From Pseudomonas sp. PSKL.D1 (lineage in GTDB: Bacteria > Pseudomonadota > Gammaproteobacteria > Pseudomonadales > Pseudomonadaceae): a DNA stretch of 64,000 bases. Of the stretch, positions 35,101 through 43,809 are shown one piece after another (position 1 is the stretch's first letter; every line of letters begins with the position of its first letter). A program made the translations under genes and the position numbers. Location: contig NZ_CP118607.1 in assembly GCF_028898945.1 (NCBI RefSeq), forward strand, positions 1,970,001 through 2,034,000, in the 5' to 3' direction. A model generated the notes under the pieces. It worked only from the letters and a program-made list of their open reading frames with translations. It did no database searches and had not been told where the DNA came from.

Positions 35101-36707
35101 GGGCGGCCTGGCGTTACGAAGGCGAAGTGGTCAACAGTGCCGACGGGCGGACCACCGGGCGCTTGCTGAGCATTGAAGGCTGGCGTGTCGGTACGCTACC
35201 GGGCTTGCCGGCGAATGTGGACTTCAGCCACGTTTACGAGTTGAGAATGTCCGGCATGGACCTTGAGAGCATCCCTGCCTACTTTCTGCGGTGTTTCCAG
35301 TCCGTGCACAGCCTTAACCTGAACAACAACCTGCTGATATCGATACCGGCGGAAATTGCCCGCCTGCCTAACCTGAGGACGCTGGAGCTGCGTTCCAACC
35401 GCATCCGGATGGACGCCGCGGGCGTTGAAACCCTGTCGGGCCTGAGCCGGCTGCAGACACTGGTGCTGGACTACAACCCATTGCGCACGCTGGACCTGGA
35501 CTTCGCCAGGTTGGCACAACTGACGACGCTGCGGGCCAATCGTTGCTCCTTGCGCAACTTGCCCCAAGGGCTTGAACGTGCCCCCCAGCTGGCCTTGGTG
35601 GACCTGCGCTTCAACCACATCTCGCTCGTCCCTGATGCCGTGCTGGCTATGCCGCGAGGTTTCAGGCGAGGGATCAACCTGGAGGGCAACCAACTGGCCA
35701 TGGGGGACATCGCCCAGTTGCTGGCTGCCGATGAGCCCGAGCCTGAACCGGTCATTGCCGATCAGCCAACGCGTGATCAAGCCTTGCAACGGTGGCTTGA
35801 AACCGGCGCTACCGAGCTGAGGGAGCCGCGCAGGGCCATTTGGCAACGGGTTGAACAGCTGCCTGGCAGCAGCGCGCTGTTTCAACTGCTCGGCAGGTTG
35901 ACTCAGGCGAGGGATTACAGCCTTTCACCCGCCTATATCGGCAACCAGGTCTGGGAACTGCTGCAGCAGTTGAACCTGCACGAGCCCTTGCGCAGTGCCA
36001 TTTTCGACCATGCGGGTGAGCAACTCACGTGCCATGACAGTGTTGCCGAACGCTTCAGCCGTTTGTGGTTGCGGGCCTTGGTGCGCCAGGCCAGGCACCT
36101 GGCGGCCACTGGCCGCGGTGGCATCCAGTACTTCGACCTTGGCCGGGCACTGTTTCGCATGGACCGCCTGGATGCATTCGCCCTGCATGAGGTTGCCCGC
36201 CGGGAGGCTGCCGGGCAGGTGGTCGACGAACTGGAAGTTGTACTTGCCTTGCGCATCAGCCTGGCATCGCGGCTCGGCCTGGTAGGCCAGCCACGGTCGA
36301 TGCTGTTCCGCGGTATCGCCAACATCACCCCGGAGCTGGAGCAACAAGCCTTCGACACCGTGATGGCTGAGGAAGGCCGCGGCATGCTTGCGGAAAACCT
36401 CAGCGGGCGTGAATTTTGGCGCGACTACCTGAAGCTGCGTCATGCAGCGCTGTTCGAACGCTACCTGAGCCCATTCACGGCAAGAGGCTCCGCGCTGGAA
36501 GACCAGCAGGAGGCCGGCGAACTGAGCGAACAGGGCTACCTCGAAGCCTACAACGCCCTGGGGGCCGAGCGGGAGGCGGCAGAGCATCATCTGATGCGCC
36601 TGCTCAGCCGCGAGGCTGTGGAACTCAGGGCCGAGGGTGCTGCGCTGGACCTGGATGAAAGCGACAACAGTGATGCCAGCTCGGAGGATTCAGAAGACGA
36701 GCAGTGA
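32112..36707 (+). CDS. Giant DUF6543/LRR/NEL-type E3 ubiquitin ligase effector-like protein
   Basis: A 1531-residue protein. Residues about 1-370 resemble the pseudomonad 'dermonecrotic toxin' DUF6543 region (hallmark CRTLDAGKQYQAALDQVF). Residues about 375-450 hold two hydrophobic stretches (LGLAGFAVPAVGLVLFGAMV and VAITAATAAGVGVVAY) around a charged loop DWREGHQHEAHEHL. Leucine-rich repeats run about 1036-1210 (LNLNNNLLISIP, LELRSNRIRM). The C-terminus matches the IpaH/NEL ligase fold: LTCHDSVAERFSRL with Cys1307 as the catalytic Cys of a Cys-x-Asp motif, then LGRALFRMDRLD and DELEVVLALRISLA. A Glu/Asp/Ser-rich acidic tail ends the protein. Start 32112 has GAGGTG nine bases upstream. NEL enzymes ubiquitinate eukaryotic proteins; host, target and delivery route are not evident, and no secretion genes are nearby. 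Confidence 0.82.
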   Translation: MKPVTRSLSELSDIQRSQGLTDTFIRKRLPTWLTQVPVNRLGSLHEAILAHDSAARALAQATEALEAPQHFAERLFQPLLGSVLPQGVALDDVQWLEKWYVPSSIISTPTVEEHSLRTSVLLRMMQNFPQVSAPFDNTGITLAGQDSVLVSDSKIIEPCRTLDAGKQYQAALDQVFTAGTLKLLADHERLAFAMAVELALCAQRITPAQYDALSPLWAGGTDDPQQQLFASAGELTLLGYTVNDALKIQLRDADGASQGVMLYVPDDPQQALRSFESLPALSQYLVASLADTAQQRLYRNRVRLRDRSGFQHLLQTRLSDETPDLQVDGIAPVGGLFSTLAKSHVERLKDDGRLLLVSTADADRNAAMLQLKAWEEVGLTALGLAGFAVPAVGLVLFGAMVVDTLGHAFEGVRDWREGHQHEAHEHLFKVAETVAITAATAAGVGVVAYGFRRSAFVDALEPVNTDQGARLWLTDLQEYESEPENPQLQDNGLYAVGTRRWLRIEERYYEVHQEAPGKAWRLRHATDPNRFGPAVDFNGERCWRIRSERPLEWSNAPYMLNRLWPMSPALDAETAQQVLRVTGTDVQTLRGVLVENRPVPVNLRDTMRRLMAARRVDGVFEQLQSASSMPGDAQVLAWCKAHDAMQALDEPAMVSYLKANRAQLRPALLQHLAEGVPLHDETLGLQPDPLAPTDDLQLQLRRMFPGLPRAYVDEALADIDPALQTVAGTEGRVPQTVMTRAAALLSTARLTRALEGLLLGTDYNDGTGELVMALLPRLDNWPLALNIELRESTPYGRLITVIDPQGAADERSILVWREGQFHLYDSHGMELEAEIKAPGELYQALLALMNASHRQTLGLTGEDPAQQLRQAIIDKLPAHHDKVLARLGWRAPKPWFNPLTRLSGGRVGYPLGGSLSRPMGMMESLRRRVRTLYPALSVAEVDTMIVEWIDEGLDPYEELLAEELNYGDLDDVLTRWERAAQGYGLRARRRQFSNRLRAAWRYEGEVVNSADGRTTGRLLSIEGWRVGTLPGLPANVDFSHVYELRMSGMDLESIPAYFLRCFQSVHSLNLNNNLLISIPAEIARLPNLRTLELRSNRIRMDAAGVETLSGLSRLQTLVLDYNPLRTLDLDFARLAQLTTLRANRCSLRNLPQGLERAPQLALVDLRFNHISLVPDAVLAMPRGFRRGINLEGNQLAMGDIAQLLAADEPEPEPVIADQPTRDQALQRWLETGATELREPRRAIWQRVEQLPGSSALFQLLGRLTQARDYSLSPAYIGNQVWELLQQLNLHEPLRSAIFDHAGEQLTCHDSVAERFSRLWLRALVRQARHLAATGRGGIQYFDLGRALFRMDRLDAFALHEVARREAAGQVVDELEVVLALRISLASRLGLVGQPRSMLFRGIANITPELEQQAFDTVMAEEGRGMLAENLSGREFWRDYLKLRHAALFERYLSPFTARGSALEDQQEAGELSEQGYLEAYNALGAEREAAEHHLMRLLSREAVELRAEGAALDLDESDNSDASSEDSEDEQ

Positions 36708-36803
36708 CAGCGTTCGCCACCGACAGTGTTGGGGGTTCCCTCTTAATTGGATGCCGCTGGGCTTTCACCATGGGGCGCTGAACCCTCAACCTTCGGAGCA
36801 TGC

Positions 36804-39800
36804 ATGTCGACACTTGTTTCCACCACACGGCCAGCCGACCCAGCGCTTGCCGCCGCCACCCATGATTTCATCGCCGCGCGGCTGCCTGCATGGCTGTCAC
36901 GGGCATCCGTCGGGCAGATCCGGCGCTTGCGGGCCAGTTTCACGACACACCAGTCCAGCCAGGCGCGCCTGCGCGCGATGAACCTTGCGCTGCAACCGCC
37001 TGCGCAGTTTGCCGTAGGGTTGTTCAAGACACTCTTCGCAACGCCGCTGCCCGCGGGGGTGGAACTGGAGCAGCTGGAATGGCTGGTCGTGCAACCCTGG
37101 ATCGGCCGCCTCGGCAGCTCCGAGCTGCAGGGGTTCGGTTACAGGGCGTCGCGAAGCGCAGGGTTGTTGCGTTTGATGGCCAACTTCGAAGCCGGGAGTA
37201 CGTATTACGAGGGTTCCGGCCTGGTAGCGCCGGGGCGCGATCAACTGCTTTCAGCGAACACCGACGACCTGATAAGCGCCTGTCGCAAGCTGGATGTGGG
37301 TGGCCAGTATCAAACGCTGTTGAATACCGTGTTCAACACGTTGTACGTAACTACCTTGTCTGCCGACAAACGTTCTGGCTTGGCGCTGGCAGCGGAAATT
37401 GCCGCGCTCAAGGGCGACATCGGCAGCGATGTGCAGCTTGCCCTTCGCGAGGTTGCCAATGAACAGCACCATCTTGAACAAAGCGGTTTGAGGGGTTACC
37501 CGGGCGCTTTGGAGGTGCTCGGTCACTTCGCTGGTGATGGCATGATCATTCGCTTGCGCGACGTTGAACAACAGCTGGCGGGTGTGGTGTTGTATCTGCC
37601 GAGCGACCCGGTGCGGGCATTGCGGCATTTTGCTGATGACGCCGCGATGTACAGGGAGCTGGTAAAGCTGCTTGGGCAGGAAAGCTACCGCCAGTACTTC
37701 AGCCAGCTGATCGCGCTGGAGCATCGGGCAGCGTTTGTCAGTTTGTTGAAGCAGCGTTTGAGCGACCCCGCACCCGACCTTCAAATCAAGGGCAAGGTCC
37801 AGCAAGGCAGCATTTTCGACTTCATGGCTGCCGAGCAGGTCCAGCGCGTGAAGGATGACGCCAGGTTGCTGCTGGTGCCCACTGCCCAAGCCGACGCCAC
37901 CGCATCCCTTGCCAGGCACAAGGCCTGGAAGGCGATGGGTTTGAACCTGATTAACCTGGCTGGCCTGTTCATACCCGTGGTGGGTGCGATCCTGCTTGGG
38001 CAAATGGTGGTCCAGACGCTGTCCGAAGTGTTCGAGGGCGTGATGGATTGGCAGGAGGGGCACCGGCACGAAGCGTTGGAGCATCTGCTCAACATTGCAG
38101 AGACGGTGGCACTGACCGGGCTTACCGCCGTAGGGGTGACAGCGGGGCGCAACGCGTTTGTCGAAAGCTTGGTGCCAGTCACCGTAGAAGGCAACCAGCA
38201 GCGCTTGTGGGCTCCCGACCTTGAGCACTATGCGTCCAGCCCGGAAGACATCGCGTTGGCTGGCAACGGGCTTTACAGCGACGGCAGCCAGCATTGGTTC
38301 CGCTGGCAGGGGCGTTACCTGGAGGTGCACCGCCCTGATGCGGATGGCCCCTACCGGCTGCGCCATCCGCAGCGTGCCGAAACCTTCGGCCCTGTTGTTT
38401 TGCACAATGGCGAGCGTGGTTGGCGGCTGATGTCGGACCGGCCTCAGGCGTGGAGCGACACTGCCCGGATGCTTGACGTGCTATGGCCCCAGCATCCCGC
38501 GCTTGAGGCCGGGCAGGCCGCGCAGGTTTTGCAGGTTGCCGGCGTTGACGAGGACGAATTGCGCGGGATTCTCGTGGACAACATGCCCGCCCCCGTCAAT
38601 TTGCGCGAAACGCTGCGTTGCTTCCAGAGTTGTGCCCGGATCGAGCGGTTTTTTGAACACGTCGAGGGCAAGAGCCTGAGCAAGGAAGATGAAGGCTTGC
38701 TGATCTGGTGCGAAAAGCAACCGGATGTTGGCCAGGGCTGGAGCAATGTCCTGGCCAGCAAACAGGCATTGCGCAAGCCGTTGCTGGCGCACCTGACAAA
38801 CCTGCCACTTTCCACCGATCCGTTGTCCGTCTTGTTGCGGCGTGATTTTCCTGGCCTTGGTGAAGCCTATGGCCGCGCACTGACGAGCGAAGCGGGCCAG
38901 TACGGCGTGACCGGCCAAACCGGGAAATTACCTGAAGCCTTGGCGCAGCGGGTGCCGTCGCTGCTGCGCATGGCCAGGATGAACCGCATGCTGGCTGGGT
39001 TGTATTTGCCCGGTGCCTACACGAATGAAACGGGCCAACTGGTTTTTGCGCTGATGGCCGAAATGCAACCGGAAAGCGTCGATCTGGCCCTGCACGAGGG
39101 CAGTTTCGATGGCCGGCGTATCGCTCGGGTCAGCGCAGAGGGTGAAAGTGTCGGGCTGAGGGTGCTGGTTCACCAAACGGAGGGCTTCGCGCTCTATGAA
39201 GCGAACGGGGAGCGTATCAACATCCAGCTGGAGGACCCCGGCGATGTATTCGAAGCCGTCATGGCCGGGTTGTCGTCAGCTCAGCTGAGCGAACTGGGCA
39301 TGAAGCGAGGTGACCCCCCAAGCGTACTGCGTCATAACCTGGTTGAGCACCTGCCAGACACTCACGACACCATCGCTCGTATGCTCGGCTGGGCAGACCA
39401 GAACCGTTGGTTCAACCCGGGGCGCAGGCTTGACGATGGCCGGGTTGGTTACCCACTCGATGGTGCCCCCCAAGGTAACCGGACCCCGGCAGAACTGTTG
39501 CGCGATGCCCTGCAACGCTACTTCCCCGGCTTGAGCGTCGAGCGGGTTGGGGAGGAGGTACAGCGGATGCTGGCCGGAGCCGAATCGGTACATCAGCTGC
39601 TGTTGAACTTGCAGAGCGATTACCAGCAAGTGCTGCGTAGCCTGAACCGCTGGGTGGGCAGTGAGCTTAATGGTGCGCGGCGTCAGGCCCGCCAGTATTT
39701 TGCCGACCAGTTGCAGAGGGCGTGGGGCGCGCAGGGGCAGGCCTTGCCGCGCGAGCCGGGTGGGGCGCAAGGGTTACGTGTGGTTCTGAACGGGTCGGGG

Positions 39801-41243
39801 ATTACAACCCTGCCGGAGTTCCCGCTGCAGATTGATTTTTCCTACCTCACCTCGTTGGTCATTTCTGGAACGGCGATCAACGAACTCACCACTGCTTCGT
39901 TGAGAGCTTTCACGGCCTTGCGCGAATTGAACCTCAGCGGCAACCAGCTGCTGCGAGTACCCGAAGGGATCGGCTACCTGACTGAACTGCGTCGGCTTCG
40001 CTTGAGCCGTAACCGCATACGTCTCGACGCCGTCTCTTTGCAGCGCTTGCAAGGGTTGCCACGCTTGACCCACCTGGACCTGAGTTACAACGCATTGGGG
40101 CAGTATGCGTTTCGCTACAGCCGCTTGCCTCACCTGGTCAACCTGAATCTGCGCGCCTGTGGTTTGGTGACCTGGCCGGAGGGCATCGAGCTGTGCGGCT
40201 TTCTGGAATATGCGGACATGCGGGACAACCAGCTTGGCTCCCCGCCTCAAGAAATGCTGCAAATGCCCTATGATTTCCGCCGCGCCTTCGAGGTATCCGG
40301 CAACCGTCTCAGTGGCGCGAGCCTGCAGCGCCTGTTTGCTCTGGATTCGTTACCGGAGGAAGAGCCGACATCGCTGGACACACCGTTGACTGCCGTGGAG
40401 GTCCGCGATTGGTGGGTGGGCACAGACCCGGCCAGCATGGGGGCGCGTGGCGAGCGTTGGGACACGGTCACACAGGCGACGCCTGGCCTTGCAACCTTGC
40501 TTGCCGAACTCGTTCCTCTGGAAAACTACAGCTGGCCGCGGGCTTTCATGATCGATCAGGCCTGGCAGCTCATGACCTTGATGGAAACCGACGATGCGCT
40601 GGCGCGTCAGGTTGGGCAGTTGCTGGTGCCGGTACGGCAAAATGACAACGCCTCGGTGGAGTGCTTCAGTCAGCTGTTGCTGCGCATGACGGTCAGCCAG
40701 GCTGAGGTTGCAGCCAATCGAGGCAGCCAGTTGGTTTCGTTGGGGCGTAGCTTGTTCCGGCTGGATTGGCTGGACGTGGTGGCACGCCAGGACATTTCCC
40801 GGCGTATTCAGGCCAGGGAAGCCGTTGACCGTGTGTCCATCCTGCTCTCGTACAGGGTTCAACTGCGGCTGCGCCTGGGCCTGCCTGGCCAGCCGCATGC
40901 CATCCGCGCAGTGCCGGGGGGGGAGGTGACGGCCGAGCAGGCATTGATCGCGCGCAGAAGCCTGCGTGCATCGGAAACGGTCGAAACCCTGGCCCCCAGC
41001 CTTTGCCGACGTACGTTCTGGCAGCGTTTCCTGCCCTTGCATGACACTGCCCGGTTTGACGAGTTACGTCAGGTGTTCGAGCTGCGCAGGTCGTCACTTG
41101 AGGCGCAGCGCGCGCAGGTGGGGGAGGCGCAGTACCAGCTGACCCTGGAGGAAATCAGGCAGGACGAGGTAACGCAAACCTATGGCCTCAGGCTGCAGGT
41201 CACCCGCGAATACCTGCTGGGGCTGGAGCGTGGGCACGGCTGA
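36804..41243 (+). CDS. Giant DUF6543/LRR/NEL-like paralogue with lost catalytic residues
   Basis: A 1479-residue paralogue of the preceding protein with the same order: DUF6543-like region (CRKLDVGGQYQTLLNTVF), a hydrophobic pair at about 378-450 (INLAGLFIPVVGAILLGQMV) with DWQEGHRHEALEHL between, leucine-rich repeats at about 1010-1185 (LNLSGNQLLRVPEG, LRLSRNRIRLDA), and a NEL-type C-terminus with LGRSLFRLDWLD. In ungapped alignment the catalytic Cys-His-Asp of the first protein is Asn1280-Asp-Asn here (RQNDNASVECFSQL); the nearest cysteine is seven residues further on. So it is probably ligase-dead. ATG 36804 has CGGAG six to ten bases upstream. It lies 96 bases after its paralogue and could share its transcript. 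Confidence 0.8.
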   Translation: MSTLVSTTRPADPALAAATHDFIAARLPAWLSRASVGQIRRLRASFTTHQSSQARLRAMNLALQPPAQFAVGLFKTLFATPLPAGVELEQLEWLVVQPWIGRLGSSELQGFGYRASRSAGLLRLMANFEAGSTYYEGSGLVAPGRDQLLSANTDDLISACRKLDVGGQYQTLLNTVFNTLYVTTLSADKRSGLALAAEIAALKGDIGSDVQLALREVANEQHHLEQSGLRGYPGALEVLGHFAGDGMIIRLRDVEQQLAGVVLYLPSDPVRALRHFADDAAMYRELVKLLGQESYRQYFSQLIALEHRAAFVSLLKQRLSDPAPDLQIKGKVQQGSIFDFMAAEQVQRVKDDARLLLVPTAQADATASLARHKAWKAMGLNLINLAGLFIPVVGAILLGQMVVQTLSEVFEGVMDWQEGHRHEALEHLLNIAETVALTGLTAVGVTAGRNAFVESLVPVTVEGNQQRLWAPDLEHYASSPEDIALAGNGLYSDGSQHWFRWQGRYLEVHRPDADGPYRLRHPQRAETFGPVVLHNGERGWRLMSDRPQAWSDTARMLDVLWPQHPALEAGQAAQVLQVAGVDEDELRGILVDNMPAPVNLRETLRCFQSCARIERFFEHVEGKSLSKEDEGLLIWCEKQPDVGQGWSNVLASKQALRKPLLAHLTNLPLSTDPLSVLLRRDFPGLGEAYGRALTSEAGQYGVTGQTGKLPEALAQRVPSLLRMARMNRMLAGLYLPGAYTNETGQLVFALMAEMQPESVDLALHEGSFDGRRIARVSAEGESVGLRVLVHQTEGFALYEANGERINIQLEDPGDVFEAVMAGLSSAQLSELGMKRGDPPSVLRHNLVEHLPDTHDTIARMLGWADQNRWFNPGRRLDDGRVGYPLDGAPQGNRTPAELLRDALQRYFPGLSVERVGEEVQRMLAGAESVHQLLLNLQSDYQQVLRSLNRWVGSELNGARRQARQYFADQLQRAWGAQGQALPREPGGAQGLRVVLNGSGITTLPEFPLQIDFSYLTSLVISGTAINELTTASLRAFTALRELNLSGNQLLRVPEGIGYLTELRRLRLSRNRIRLDAVSLQRLQGLPRLTHLDLSYNALGQYAFRYSRLPHLVNLNLRACGLVTWPEGIELCGFLEYADMRDNQLGSPPQEMLQMPYDFRRAFEVSGNRLSGASLQRLFALDSLPEEEPTSLDTPLTAVEVRDWWVGTDPASMGARGERWDTVTQATPGLATLLAELVPLENYSWPRAFMIDQAWQLMTLMETDDALARQVGQLLVPVRQNDNASVECFSQLLLRMTVSQAEVAANRGSQLVSLGRSLFRLDWLDVVARQDISRRIQAREAVDRVSILLSYRVQLRLRLGLPGQPHAIRAVPGGEVTAEQALIARRSLRASETVETLAPSLCRRTFWQRFLPLHDTARFDELRQVFELRRSSLEAQRAQVGEAQYQLTLEEIRQDEVTQTYGLRLQVTREYLLGLERGHG

Positions 41244-41369
41244 TGCGAGGCCTTGCGGACAAATCGCTCAGTCACATTGACGGGTTTGGCCATTGTCCAC
41301 ACCAGTGAGCAGCGCGAATATCGTCAGACCGATGGTGCACTCCAACAATAAAAAGCCAGGAGTCTGACG

Positions 41370-43016
41370 ATGCGTGAATACGCCGAGGCCGTTCGTTCGT
41401 TTGCCTATGACCAGGTTGCTGCTCACGCCCTGCAGGGCAACCTCGACGCACTCAATGCCTGTGTCGAATGCTGCGACCGCCATGTGGGTGGCAACAAAAC
41501 CGCGCTTGTCTGGTTGGGGCGCGAGGGCGACAGCCAGCGTTATACCTTCGAGCAACTGCAGCAACAGGCCAGCCGTTTTGCCACTGTGCTCAAAGACCAG
41601 GGCGTGGTCGCCGGTGACCGCGTCGCCGGTTTGATGCCACGTACGCCAGAACTGCTGGTGACCATCCTGGCCACCTGGCGCCTGGGCGCGGTGTACCAGC
41701 CGCTTTTCACCGCCTTTGGCCCTAAGGCCATCGAACATCGCCTGGCGCAATCGCAGGCCAAGGTGGTGATCACCGACACTCATAACCGGGCCAAGCTGGA
41801 TGATGTTCACGCCTGCCCGACCGTCATCACCGTCAACGCCCGCTCGGGCGAGCTGGATTTCCACCAGTGCCTGGCCGCGGCGCCAGGGGCGAGCGAGCCC
41901 GTGATGCGCACCGGCGACGACCCGTTCCTGCTGATGTTCACGTCAGGTACCACCGGCCCCGCCAAGCCCCTTGAAGTGCCCCTGCGCGCCATCGTCGCGT
42001 TTCAGGGCTACATGCGCGACGCCATCGACCTGCGGCCTGAGGACAATTTCTGGAACCTGGCCGACCCCGGCTGGGCCTATGGCCTGTATTACGCGGTCAC
42101 CGGGCCGTTGGCCCTTGGCCATGCCACCACCTTTTACGACGGCCCGTTCAGCGTCGAAAGCTGTGCTCGGGTCATCGACCAACTGGGCATTACCAACCTG
42201 GCTGGCTCGCCGACGGCCTATCGGCTGCTGATTGCCGCTGGCCGCGGGTTTGCCGAGCCTGTCAAAGGCCGCCTGAGGGTGGTCAGCAGCGCCGGTGAAC
42301 CGCTAAACCCCGAGGTGATCCGCTGGTTCGCCGATGAGCTGGGTGTGAGCATCCATGACCACTACGGGCAGACCGAACTGGGCATGGTGCTGTGCAACCA
42401 CCACGGCCTGACGCACCCTGTGCACCTTGGGTCCGCAGGCTTTGCCATCCCCGGCCACCGGATCGTGGTGCTGGACGAGCAGGGTGTGGAACTGCCCGTC
42501 GGGCAACCCGGCATCCTCGCCGTGGACCGTGAGCAATCACCTCTGTGCTGGTTTGGCGGCTACCACGGTGTGCCGACCAAGTCGTTCGTTGGCAAGTACT
42601 ACCTCAGTGGTGACACCGTCGAACTCAATGCCGATGGCAGCATCAGCTTTGTGGGCCGCAGCGACGATGTGATCACCACGTCGGGCTACCGGGTAGGCCC
42701 GTTCGATGTGGAAAGCGCATTGATCGAGCACCCGGCCGTCATTGAAGCCGCCGTGGTGGGTAAACCCGACCCGGAGCGTACCGAACTGATCAAGGCCTTT
42801 GTGGTGCTCGCCCAAGGCGTGCCAGGCACCGCCGAGCTGGAAGAGGCACTGCGCCAGCATGTGCGCCAGCGGCTCTACGCCCATGCCTACCCCCGTGAAA
42901 TCGAATTCGTCAGCGAGCTGCCCAAGACCCCGAGCGGCAAGCTGCAACGCTTCATCCTGCGTAACCAGGAAGTGGCCAAACAACACGCGCAACAGGCCAC
43001 CCCTGCCAGCGCCTGA
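41370..43016 (+). CDS. AMP-dependent acyl-CoA synthetase (short/branched chain)
   Basis: A 548-residue AMP-forming ligase. Motifs: P-loop [11 protein letters not shown], the tyrosine/threonine block [31 protein letters not shown] at the hinge, and the catalytic lysine in [11 protein letters not shown]. It should activate a short- or branched-chain carboxylic acid for the beta-oxidation genes that follow; the medium-length N-terminus differs from PrpE. The ATG has AGGAG eight bases upstream (41358-41362). It leads a five-gene operon with spacings of 14, 11, 8 and 13 bases. Substrate is inferred from the operon: 2-methylbutyrate or similar. Confidence 0.85.
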   Translation: MREYAEAVRSFAYDQVAAHALQGNLDALNACVECCDRHVGGNKTALVWLGREGDSQRYTFEQLQQQASRFATVLKDQGVVAGDRVAGLMPRTPELLVTILATWRLGAVYQPLFTAFGPKAIEHRLAQSQAKVVITDTHNRAKLDDVHACPTVITVNARSGELDFHQCLAAAPGASEPVMRTGDDPFLLMFTSGTTGPAKPLEVPLRAIVAFQGYMRDAIDLRPEDNFWNLADPGWAYGLYYAVTGPLALGHATTFYDGPFSVESCARVIDQLGITNLAGSPTAYRLLIAAGRGFAEPVKGRLRVVSSAGEPLNPEVIRWFADELGVSIHDHYGQTELGMVLCNHHGLTHPVHLGSAGFAIPGHRIVVLDEQGVELPVGQPGILAVDREQSPLCWFGGYHGVPTKSFVGKYYLSGDTVELNADGSISFVGRSDDVITTSGYRVGPFDVESALIEHPAVIEAAVVGKPDPERTELIKAFVVLAQGVPGTAELEEALRQHVRQRLYAHAYPREIEFVSELPKTPSGKLQRFILRNQEVAKQHAQQATPASA

Positions 43017-43030
43017 ACAGGAAACCGATC

Positions 43031-43798
43031 ATGCAGCTAACCAACAAGCACTTCATCGTCAGTGGCGCCGCCTCCGGGCTGGGGGCGGCCACCGCGCAGA
43101 TGCTGGTCGAGGCCGGCGCCAAGGTCATGCTGGTGGACCTCAATGCCGAGGCGGTGCAAGCCAAGGCCCGCGAGCTGGGTGACAATGCCCGCTTCGCGGT
43201 GGCCGACATCAGCGACGAGCACGCCGCCCAGGCGGCGGTGGACGCGGCGGTCAGTGCCTTCGGCGGTTTGCACGGGCTGGTCAACTGCGCAGGTATCGTT
43301 GGCGCCGAAAAGGTGTTGGGCAAACAAGGGCCGCATGGCCTGGCCAGCTTCGCCAAGGTCATCAACGTCAACCTGGTCGGCAGCTTCAACCTGTTGCGCC
43401 TGGCGGCCGCTGCAATGGCCGAGGGGCAGGCGGACGAGGGCGGCGAGCGTGGGGTGATCATCAACACCGCCTCGATCGCCGCTTATGACGGGCAGATCGG
43501 CCAGGCTGCCTACGCGGCATCCAAAGGTGCCATCGCCAGCCTGACGTTGCCCGTCGCCCGTGAGCTGGCGCGCTTCGGCATCCGCGTGATGACCATCGCC
43601 CCTGGCATTTTCGAAACCCCCATGATGGCCGGCATGACCGAAGAAGTGCGCGCGTCGCTGGCCGCCGGTGTGCCGTTCCCGCCGCGCCTGGGGCGCCCGC
43701 AGGAATTCGCCGCGCTGGCCCGTCACATCATCGAAAACAGCATGCTCAACGGCGAGGTCATCCGCCTGGATGGCGCGCTGCGCATGGCTGCCAAGTAA
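43031..43798 (+). CDS. SDR-family 3-hydroxyacyl-CoA dehydrogenase (3-hydroxy-2-methylbutyryl-CoA dehydrogenase type)
   Basis: A 255-residue short-chain dehydrogenase of the HSD10 type. Visible are the NAD-binding [15 protein letters not shown], the catalytic Ser region [10 protein letters not shown] and the [11 protein letters not shown]yr-x-x-x-Lys pair. In this operon it would oxidise 3-hydroxy-2-methylbutyryl-CoA to 2-methylacetoacetyl-CoA in isoleucine breakdown. It is 14 bases after the synthetase and 11 bases before the thiolase, with AGGAAA as ribosome site. Confidence 0.88.
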   Translation: MQLTNKHFIVSGAASGLGAATAQMLVEAGAKVMLVDLNAEAVQAKARELGDNARFAVADISDEHAAQAAVDAAVSAFGGLHGLVNCAGIVGAEKVLGKQGPHGLASFAKVINVNLVGSFNLLRLAAAAMAEGQADEGGERGVIINTASIAAYDGQIGQAAYAASKGAIASLTLPVARELARFGIRVMTIAPGIFETPMMAGMTEEVRASLAAGVPFPPRLGRPQEFAALARHIIENSMLNGEVIRLDGALRMAAK

Positions 43799-43809
43799 GG
43801 AGACCGAAC

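Noticed and set aside
41244..41369. REP element after the second giant gene
   Set aside because: GCGAGGCCTTGCGGACAAAT resembles a half REP but has no inverted partner and differs from the core; at most a decayed remnant.
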